A stretch of 64,000 nucleotides of DNA from Empedobacter tilapiae (GTDB taxonomy: Bacteria; Bacteroidota; Bacteroidia; Flavobacteriales; Weeksellaceae), in the NCBI RefSeq assembly GCF_004785645.1, contig NZ_SRPE01000014.1:25017-89016 (forward strand). The letters are read 5' to 3'. Made by a program: the position numbers and the translations under genes. Under the pieces are notes generated by a model, which was not told the DNA's origin, searched no databases, and saw nothing but the letters and a program-made list of their open reading frames with translations. Of the stretch, positions 17,168 to 24,483 are shown piece after piece. The first letter of the stretch is position 1, and every line of letters begins with the position of its first letter.

Positions 17168-18469
17168 ATGAATAATAGAAACGCTACTGCTAGTTGGAGT
17201 GGTTATTCTCATCAAGGTCAAGTGGGTTTACTCGTTGCACTCCGTAAGCTCCAAGAACCTAATATTGATTTATCAAATTATTTTGTAGAATTTGAAAATA
17301 CGGAGGATGTTGCAATTTATGAGTTAACACAAGTTGGTGAAAAAAACTTTCTTTCAGTGCATCAAGTAAAAGCTTATTATTCAGATGGTAATCGTCAAAA
17401 TAATTATATTGATGTATTTAGGGGGAAATCTATTTATGAAACAGATGCTGAAGGGAAATATGTAAAAGATGCTAATAAGAAAAAAATTCCCACTGGTAAT
17501 TATGAGTCAGGGCAATGGTGTTCAAATGATAATTATTTACACACTGTTGTTGAAGTTGTAGATTGGGATAATAATATTGCTAAAACAACAGACACTATAC
17601 CAATTTATATAAAGAGATATCCATATTCAACTACTCAATTTCACTGTGATACGACAGAAGTTGAAGATTTTATTTTATTAGAACTTAATAAAATATTTCC
17701 CGCAAATCCAAGTCAAGCTGAATTGGCGTACAAAAAATTAAGTTTTGAATTAGATAATCGAATTAGAAATGAACATAAAAAGGTTTCAAAAGCTCTATTT
17801 GATATTAAATTTTCATTACAAGAAATAGCTGATATTATAAATGATCAATCACTTTTTAAAAGACAAGGTATATACGAATGCCGTAAAATATTTTATGAAA
17901 CTTTTATAGAAGTCATTACTGAGGATAGCATATCAGATGAAAAACGTGATTTTTTAGAAAATGGAGTTGTTAAAGAGATTAATGATTTAGATGACGATAA
18001 TTTCAAGAGATTCTTGCAATATCTAAATATATGTGAACCAATAAAAGATTTAGATAAATCACAAATACTTGCTAATAAAGATGGTTTAGACCAAGTATTT
18101 TTTCACTTATTAATTGAAGTATTGGAATTAGAACCTTTACAAGAACAAAATTTAATTAAATATAGAAAAGACAATCTCAATTCTGATTTTGTTATTACAT
18201 CCATAATTAAAGAACCAAAAAGAACTACTACTGTAGTTAAAAATATCATTGAAAATCTAGAATCAATGAGTTTATTATGGGAAAATCACCAATTGATTAA
18301 CAAAGAAATTAATGCAGATTTTGCGCCAAATATTCCTTCTTTCCGAGACAATTTTGAAGAAACCGAAGAATCAAAGAAAGATCGTGATCGATTTATGTAT
18401 TACTCAAATACAAAATTAATTTCTAGAGAAAACGCAATTCAACTACTAAATGATACAAACAATAATTAA
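17168..18469 (+). CDS. ABC-three-component system nuclease-effector component
   Basis: About 433 residues from the ATG at 17168. The N-terminus carries the Cap4/DUF4297-like PD-(D/E)xK nuclease pattern: WSGYSHQGQVGLLVALR with Gln18, then YFVEFENTEDVAIYE (Glu46, Asp47), then VHQVKAYY (Gln66 to Lys68). The C-terminal 250 residues are helical, as in ABC-3C effector proteins that dock onto the partner components. The stop lies 17 bp inside the next gene. Together with the middle component and ATPase this is a complete conflict-type ABC-3C operon. DNA cleavage on activation is inferred from the family. Confidence 0.75.
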   Translation: MNNRNATASWSGYSHQGQVGLLVALRKLQEPNIDLSNYFVEFENTEDVAIYELTQVGEKNFLSVHQVKAYYSDGNRQNNYIDVFRGKSIYETDAEGKYVKDANKKKIPTGNYESGQWCSNDNYLHTVVEVVDWDNNIAKTTDTIPIYIKRYPYSTTQFHCDTTEVEDFILLELNKIFPANPSQAELAYKKLSFELDNRIRNEHKKVSKALFDIKFSLQEIADIINDQSLFKRQGIYECRKIFYETFIEVITEDSISDEKRDFLENGVVKEINDLDDDNFKRFLQYLNICEPIKDLDKSQILANKDGLDQVFFHLLIEVLELEPLQEQNLIKYRKDNLNSDFVITSIIKEPKRTTTVVKNIIENLESMSLLWENHQLINKEINADFAPNIPSFRDNFEETEESKKDRDRFMYYSNTKLISRENAIQLLNDTNNN

Positions 18470-19154
18470 TAAAATTTTCGAAGAATCAAATTTTGAGGAG
18501 AAGGAAGGTTATTATTCAAAAGACAATAATCAATTCTATTTAACTTTAAAACTAAAGGAAACAGAATTTCAAACGATCGAAAATAAAAATTCAATTGAGG
18601 TAATTCCTTCCTATAAAGAATTACTAGATTTTTTTAATGAACTAGTTCAATCAGGCACTAGTACTTCAATTGAAAAAAACACTTCTCTCTTAATATTTGT
18701 AGAATGTGAAAATATCAAAGCATTGGAGGTGTACAAACAACAGATATTACTACTTGAAGAAGATCAGTATTTCTTCAAAAAATACGTAATTCTATATACG
18801 GAAAATGGTATTAGCGGTATCAATACAGATACTATTTTATCTGATTTAAAGGCGAAGTTAAGCGACAAAGATAATTTTGACAATTATTACACAAATGGAT
18901 TTAGTACGGAGCTAGAAGAATATTTATTTATACTGCAACTTTATATAAAAATACCTTTTATAACACTACCTAGTTTTGATAACCAATTCAAAACGTTGGA
19001 AACTAAAATAACAGAAGATTTAGGAGATAATTATATAATAAAAGAAACAGTCATTGAAAAGTTTGATGAAATAATGGCTATTGATTTTTTTGTACCAGGA
19101 GAGAACGTTGATCAAAACATTGAAACCATTTTAAATTCATTATCAAATGATTAA
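18450..19154 (+). CDS. ABC-three-component system middle component
   Basis: 234 residues overlapping the effector gene by 20 bp and the ATPase gene by 8 bp, so translation is probably coupled. The N-terminus (FEESNFEEKEGYYSKDNNQF) and the alternating beta/alpha pattern (TSLLIFVECENIKALEVYKQ) fit the middle-component proteins placed between effector and SMC-like ATPase in these systems. No enzyme motif is present. It likely links the ATPase to the nuclease. Confidence 0.7.
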   Translation: MIQTIINKIFEESNFEEKEGYYSKDNNQFYLTLKLKETEFQTIENKNSIEVIPSYKELLDFFNELVQSGTSTSIEKNTSLLIFVECENIKALEVYKQQILLLEEDQYFFKKYVILYTENGISGINTDTILSDLKAKLSDKDNFDNYYTNGFSTELEEYLFILQLYIKIPFITLPSFDNQFKTLETKITEDLGDNYIIKETVIEKFDEIMAIDFFVPGENVDQNIETILNSLSND

Positions 19155-21519
19155 GATTGATAAAATTTACATAGAAAATTTTAAAGGAATTAAGGACAAG
19201 GTAATTTTTGATTTTAAAAACACTGATCATAATATCAATGTCCTTTCAGGTCCTAATGGTTTCGGTAAAACAACAATATTCGAGGTCATTGAAATTTGCC
19301 TTACAAGTAATTTTAATAGAATTGAGCAATTTGAAAATGTTCAACAACATAGATCGAATAGAAAGAAACCTTTTTTTCAAAACACTGATAATAAGGATGT
19401 AGTAATAAAATTATGCTTGTATAATACGGAAACAAAAGAGTATAGTGTTATTATAAAATACTATGACGATGTTAACTCTCCTAAAAAGAAAAATAAAGGA
19501 AAGAATTTTATTCCAGTAGATTCAAAAAATATTTTTTCAACTTATTATAGTACTAATATTGATGATTTTGAAAATAACGATTTTTCACATTTAGTTCCAG
19601 TTGAGCAAGAATATATCAATCAATTAATTTATGGAGTAGGTACTGAAATAGATCTGTCATCGGTGTATTATCTATTCAATTACATTCAACAAGAAGATAA
19701 TATTTACTTTTTAAGACAAAAGGAGGAAGATAAGGGACAATCATTATCTTTCTTATTTAATATTAGTAAGGAAGAAGAGGAAAAAAATAAGATAACAAAA
19801 GTTGAGAATCAATTATCCACTCAAAAAAGAAGCTTAAATCAAGAAATTGAGTTAATAGAATCTTCTTTATCAGATAATGAATATCTAGTTTATGAACGTT
19901 TATTCGACCAAAAAGATTATGATTTTGACAAAGAAGTTGTTTTCGATGAAGATTCCATTGAAGAAGCTAAAATAAAATACGGAAGCTTTATTGATATTTT
20001 AAATAACTTAATTAATCTGAAGCAAAATTTTTCAGTTGATGAATATGACAAATCAATAAAGTATAAATTTATAAATGAAAGAATATTAGGGCATAATAAT
20101 TTATTAAATGCTTTCCTTTTTAAAAATGTATATACTCCAGATTTAAATACAAAATTAACTACACATAATTCTGAAATAAACTATGCTAATAGATATTTGA
20201 ATCTTAAACCAAATGAACTAATTGATAAAGTATATTTTGACTTATTTATTAATGATGAAGTAAAGTACGAGGAGTATAAGGTGCTTGAACAAGCTATAAT
20301 CAAGTTAAATGAAGATTTAGGAACGATTGGTAAATTATTAGCTGATTTTAATGCAGAACGTGATTTATTAAATGAACATTATAATAATGTAATTGAAAGC
20401 GATCATATTTCAAATACAAATTGTCCTCTTTGTAATTCAAGATTTACATCGTATGAAGAGCTCCAAATAGCAATTACAGCCAAAACTGATTTAATTAAAG
20501 AGTTTGATAAATCTAGATTAGAGGATAAAGCTAAACTCGAAGAGGAATTAAAAAAATACCACGAATCAATAAAAGAGAAGGTTCGATTATTCCTAAAAGA
20601 CAATTTTAAATATGATGAATCGATTTTAGGAATTCTTAGAGAACAGGAATCATATTTAACGAATATAGAAACTTATGTAATGAAAATTGAAGGTCTGAAT
20701 ACTGAATCTTTTAATGATTTGTTATTTAAAGAAGTACCGCATTTGTTTGAAGAATTAGAACCTAAAAGAGAAGCTCTTAAAAAGTATATAACAGAAAATA
20801 TTTTAGAACTTTTTAAATTCCAAGAAGAGCTAATTACTGATAAGATTTTATATACTGAATATTTTAACTATAAAGAAAAATTTGAAAATACTTCAATAGA
20901 ACAATTTGAAAGTAAAAAAGCATACATTAAAAACGAATTGAATAAAGTTTCAAGTGTAAGACTTAACTTTTTAAAAAATAGATTTTCAGCAGTTGAGATA
21001 TTACTGTCAAAAATAGAACCAGTTAAGACTTCATTAAGCGATATTATTAAGGAGCATAAAAGGGAAATGATTGAAAAAATTAAAATTCCGTTTTATGTGT
21101 ATTCAGGTAAAATTCTACAAAGTTATCAGCAAGGATTAGGTATTTTTATTGATATCAATACTACTGGATTATCTAATTTTGTAACATTTAAAACTGGGAA
21201 TAGTTCTGACCACGATATTGTTTATCATTTAAGTTCTGGTCAAATGGCTGTTGTTTCATTAGCGTTTTGCTTATCATTGAATAAGGTATACAATACGAAT
21301 CAACACTTTAAATTTTTATCGATTGATGACCCTGTTCAAACTATGGATGACTTAAATGTTCACACTTTTATCGAATTAGTTAGAAATGAATTTCAAGACT
21401 ATCAAATGATAATGTCAACACACGATGATTTCACATCAAGATATATGAAGTATAAATTTGATAAGTTTAATTTAAAAACTCAGATATTAAATGTGCAAGA
21501 TATAGTTATAGAGTCATAA
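19147..21519 (+). CDS. SMC/Rad50-like ATPase of the ABC-three-component system
   Basis: 790 residues. Walker A is GPNGFGKTT at 35-43, the ABC signature is HLSSGQMAVVSLAF near 693, and Walker B with D-loop is FLSIDDPVQTMDD near 725. A CPLC zinc-hook-like pair (about 425-428) sits at the tip of long charged coiled coils. DDPVQ-MDD is typical of the ATPases of these systems. The architecture suggests a DNA-end or damage sensor that licenses the nuclease partner. It ends just before a strong shared terminator. Confidence 0.88.
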   Translation: MIKIDKIYIENFKGIKDKVIFDFKNTDHNINVLSGPNGFGKTTIFEVIEICLTSNFNRIEQFENVQQHRSNRKKPFFQNTDNKDVVIKLCLYNTETKEYSVIIKYYDDVNSPKKKNKGKNFIPVDSKNIFSTYYSTNIDDFENNDFSHLVPVEQEYINQLIYGVGTEIDLSSVYYLFNYIQQEDNIYFLRQKEEDKGQSLSFLFNISKEEEEKNKITKVENQLSTQKRSLNQEIELIESSLSDNEYLVYERLFDQKDYDFDKEVVFDEDSIEEAKIKYGSFIDILNNLINLKQNFSVDEYDKSIKYKFINERILGHNNLLNAFLFKNVYTPDLNTKLTTHNSEINYANRYLNLKPNELIDKVYFDLFINDEVKYEEYKVLEQAIIKLNEDLGTIGKLLADFNAERDLLNEHYNNVIESDHISNTNCPLCNSRFTSYEELQIAITAKTDLIKEFDKSRLEDKAKLEEELKKYHESIKEKVRLFLKDNFKYDESILGILREQESYLTNIETYVMKIEGLNTESFNDLLFKEVPHLFEELEPKREALKKYITENILELFKFQEELITDKILYTEYFNYKEKFENTSIEQFESKKAYIKNELNKVSSVRLNFLKNRFSAVEILLSKIEPVKTSLSDIIKEHKREMIEKIKIPFYVYSGKILQSYQQGLGIFIDINTTGLSNFVTFKTGNSSDHDIVYHLSSGQMAVVSLAFCLSLNKVYNTNQHFKFLSIDDPVQTMDDLNVHTFIELVRNEFQDYQMIMSTHDDFTSRYMKYKFDKFNLKTQILNVQDIVIES

Positions 21520-21526
21520 TCAAATA

Positions 21527-21553
21527 AAAAGAGAACCATAATGGTTCTCTTTT
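21527..21553. terminator. Bidirectional terminator after the ABC-3C operon
   Basis: The arms aaaagagaaccat and atggttctctttt form a perfect stem. The A run and T run allow function from both sides, toward the operon on the left and the minus-strand small gene on the right. Confidence 0.85.
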
Positions 21554-21787
21554 CTATTCTTTATCTTTAAAATTTTCCACCTGATCCATTACCTGGTCAA
21601 ATACTTCTTCATTGTACTGTGGAGGACAACCATCTTTAACTAAACAGAAAAATATTTTTTGATTCAAATCCGCTCTAACATTTGAGTTATTAAACCAATC
21701 TATAAAAGAAGATAGAATATTATTTTCGTTAAATTCAAATCCACGGTGGATTACTTCCTGTAATTGCTTTATACTCTTCCAAAGCAA
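21554..21787 (-). CDS. Small protein resembling the C-terminus of type I restriction subunit R
   Basis: 77 residues. The segment SSFIDWFNNSNVRADLNQKI followed by GCPPQYNEEVFDQVMDQVENF resembles the very C-terminal helical domain of HsdR-type proteins, where a WFN...R..L...G.PP...E...EQVE pattern is usual. It overlaps the upstream small ORF by 53 bp in another frame. It could be a leftover of an hsdR gene, or a small stand-alone protein. No other restriction-modification gene is nearby. Confidence 0.5.
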   Translation of the reverse strand: MLWKSIKQLQEVIHRGFEFNENNILSSFIDWFNNSNVRADLNQKIFFCLVKDGCPPQYNEEVFDQVMDQVENFKDKE

Positions 21788-21968
21788 CTTCTTTATGTTC
21801 CAAAATAACAGCAGCTAAAATAGAATTAGGATAGTGAGGTTTCACAATTTCAATAGCCTTGCTTTTAATTATATTTATATTGTAATCTCCCATACCTGTA
21901 ATGGTAACTAATTCTTGTTCAACCCCATTAATAATTACATTTACAGTATCAATATAGTAATTTTTCAT
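21735..21968 (-). CDS. Small hypothetical protein
   Basis: 77 residues with two beta strands (YYIDTVNVIINGVEQELVTI) and a helical second half ending ITGSNPPWI. No family is recognised. Its 3' end overlaps the HsdR-tail-like ORF in a different frame, which suggests coupled translation. Codon use looks normal for the region. Confidence 0.45.
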   Translation of the reverse strand: MKNYYIDTVNVIINGVEQELVTITGMGDYNINIIKSKAIEIVKPHYPNSILAAVILEHKEVALEEYKAITGSNPPWI

Positions 21969-22037
21969 AATATTTATTTATAAGGTATATTTTGTAAAGT
22001 CAAATATATAAAAAATACTATACGTATTATTGTGTAA

Positions 22038-22073
22038 ATAAACAAAGGGTTCTATATAGAACCCTTTGTTTAT
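22038..22073. terminator. Perfect 36-nt palindrome, probable terminator
   Basis: The arms around aacaaagggttctat/atagaacccttttgtt-type sequence are fully self-complementary over 36 nt. It lies upstream of the two small minus-strand ORFs and downstream of the XRE gene. Confidence 0.65.
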
Positions 22074-22104
22074 ATTAATCTGATGTGTTTATATATAATA
22101 AAAA

Positions 22105-22143
22105 ACTCAGGTGAACTTTTAACCTAAAAACCAACACCTGAGT
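22105..22143. repeat. Inverted repeat actcaggtg/cacctgagt
   Basis: Nine-bp perfect arms at 22105-22113 and 22135-22143 enclose a 21-nt AT-rich loop. It could be a second terminator or RNA stem downstream of the XRE gene. No flanking T run is clear. Confidence 0.5.
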
Positions 22144-22246
22144 AATAAATGAACGTCATGCCTATGACTTAAATTCATTTCAAATTTAGTATTTTCATCT
22201 TAAACTAAACATTTTTAATTACTTAATGTCTTATATTTTTTTTAAA

Positions 22247-22525
22247 CTAAAAATCAAGATTATTCTCTTTAATATATTTCTTAACATCTATTGATAAATT
22301 AAAAATATTTAATTGATCCTGATTTAGAGCATTAGCTAATATAATTAGTGAATCTAGAGTTGGATTAGCACTTCCATTTTCAATAGATAATAATGTATTT
22401 TTAGAGAGCCCTTTAGTTTTATCAGCTAATTCTTGTTGTGATATACTTCTATCATTATAATCTGAACTTTTTATATTCTTTCTCAAAGAGGTTAAATAAT
22501 TACCTAATTTCTCTTTTTCTGTCAT
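22247..22525 (-). CDS. XRE-family helix-turn-helix repressor
   Basis: About 92 residues from the internal ATG (MTEKEKLGNYLTSLRKNIKS). The longer version from 22579 would place codons inside the operator-like palindrome. The HTH_3 domain spans SISQQELADKTKGLSKNTLL to ENGSANPTLDSLIILANAL. Such small repressors often govern defence or mobile modules. No toxin gene adjoins it. The palindrome just upstream suggests autoregulation. Confidence 0.82.
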   Translation of the reverse strand: MTEKEKLGNYLTSLRKNIKSSDYNDRSISQQELADKTKGLSKNTLLSIENGSANPTLDSLIILANALNQDQLNIFNLSIDVKKYIKENNLDF

Positions 22526-22573
22526 TTTATTCTTAGTTAAAAATAAAATTGTAACTATTTGAATAAAATAATG

Positions 22574-22589
22574 GTACAATATATTGTAC
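22574..22589. promoter_or_regulatory. Palindromic operator candidate for the XRE repressor
   Basis: gtacaatatattgtac is a perfect 16-nt palindrome about 50 bp before the chosen XRE start. A half-site-like ttgtac word recurs at 22603-22608. The position and symmetry fit a dimeric XRE repressor. Confidence 0.55.
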
Positions 22590-24483
22590 TATTCAATTTT
22601 AATTTGTACTTTTGAATGTATAAAATTAATACAGAGATTTTTATTAAAATAAATATATAAGCTTAGTCTTATTTTTTCCTGAATAGAAAACTGCCAATTT
22701 TCAAAAGGAACGGGAAAATAAGTATCTTTGCTCACGTCTTAGGGCGTGGGCTTACTTTTTCGTTCCTGGTATGGCAGTACCTCTATTCGGATTTGTAAGT
22801 TCCATGCCTTTTTGTTTTTTGGGTATTTCTACCATTACAATCGCATTGAACTTCATACAATAAATATACTTGATTTTATTCCTCTACAAATCAAGTGAAA
22901 TACACTCTCTATAAATATGTGTTTCTTAAAATAGAAATACACAGATGGTTATTCGATTCTCGTGGAATTGAAAAGTGATAGAAATATATTTTGGAATATC
23001 ATATTGGATGGGATTCTGAAACGAGTTCAGAAAGACAGAAAAGAAAAGACATATAACATAAACAAATACTCACACAGTTATCCCCCGAAGACACCCTAAG
23101 AAGAAAGTAAATGATCTTCATAAAGTGATTAGTGTTAATTTTTAGTTTTCATTTATTAATGTAATTTTTAAAACTGTTGGAGGGGGATATTTTTAGCAGG
23201 AATATAGGATAAAAGTGGACGAACGCGCGCGCGAAAATGTAGAAAGTAAAATCTACAGATTGGATTTGAGACATGAGAATTGAGATTTTAGAGCTGTTAA
23301 AAGTGACAACGAATTTGAACTTAGAAAAAAGGATCATAAAAATGTCATATGATTTGGAGGCGAGTGTCAAAAAGTTGAGAGGCATGGTTAAAATGTTTTA
23401 CTGTTTGCGCAGCAAATGATTTAAAACATTGAATGGCTGAAACTTATTTTGACCGTCGAAAATCAAAGACAAGAGTTTTTTGATTACTTTTTTGCTCTCA
23501 AAAAAGTGATAGAAAGTATTTTACATTCATTTTTTCCTTGATGAAAAAACATTTGAAATTAAAAGGAGAAGCTCCAGTGGAGCTTAGGTATAGTGCTTAC
23601 AAGTCGGTCAATAACGGCTACTCGCTAAATGCTTTGAATCATTCGCATGTAAAATGCGAACAGTAAATCATTTTTAACGCTCTTTACGCCGAATTGACGC
23701 TCGACTTTTCAGCAAGGACGGTTTTGGAATTCGTTGTTAAATAGTGAATTTGAATATTAAAAAAAGAGTTAAAAATCCGACGATTTAGAATCGAAATGCA
23801 ATTCAATTCTAAATTATTGGAATAAAAAAAGTTGGAGTGTTTGAGTGGAGCGAGTTGCCAACTTTATGGAAATAATTTATTTAGTTGAATCATTGAGAGA
23901 CTACTGTCGGCATCTTTTTTTGTTTCGTTTTTTGGATGAGCAAAAAATGAAAAAGAAGAGATTCTTCGACAGGCTCAGAATGACAAAGTCCGTTTTTAAA
24001 AAGTGGATTTGAGTATTGAAAAAAGGATGAAAAACCGGCATTAAAACTCTCACGTTAAGAAAATATTTGAATGTAACGTTAAAAAGGTTTTAGCCCGTAG
24101 GGTTTTTAAAATCTTTAGTGGAATGAGAACATTTTTAGTAGAGAGGTTTACAGCCAAGCGTTTTTTGTTTCGTTTTTTGCGCTCAAAAAATGAAAAAGAA
24201 GAGATTCTTCGACAGGCTCAGAATGACAAAATTCATTGTTAAATAGTGAATTTGAATATTAAAAAAAGAATGATAAAGAAAAGACATTTCGATACTATTT
24301 TCTTTTTCTATGAAACGAAAATCACTCAATGTGACAGTAAGTAAGAAAAATACGTAAAACGTTAAGCGTAGAACGTAAAACATAACAAAAAACCCCTTTC
24401 CCAAAAACAAAGTTGGCGCGATGTACTGGAAAAGGAGTGGCTTTTAAAACTAATGTTGAATTTTAAAAAACTTATGTAAAATT
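22590..24483. repeat. Long gene-free repeat-rich stretch
   Basis: Almost 1.9 kb without a supportable gene. It contains a structured stem-loop at 22707-22766 and a second copy of the gctccagtggagcttagg word near 23574. A partial copy of the dispersed repeat lies at 23701-23766 and a full copy at 24000-24240. REP words such as gattcttcgacaggctcaga occur near 23960 and 24203. Short open frames here fall in repeats and are not credible. Confidence 0.75.
22707..22766. other. Conserved-looking long stem-loop
   Basis: The 16-nt arms at 22707-22722 and 22751-22766 pair at 13 Watson-Crick and two G-U positions. An inner hairpin cacgtc/ggcgtg lies at 22733-22748. The sequence just after, ggtatggcagtacc, is another short inverted repeat. 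I recall similar intergenic sequence from other Bacteroidetes but cannot name it. Confidence 0.5.
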
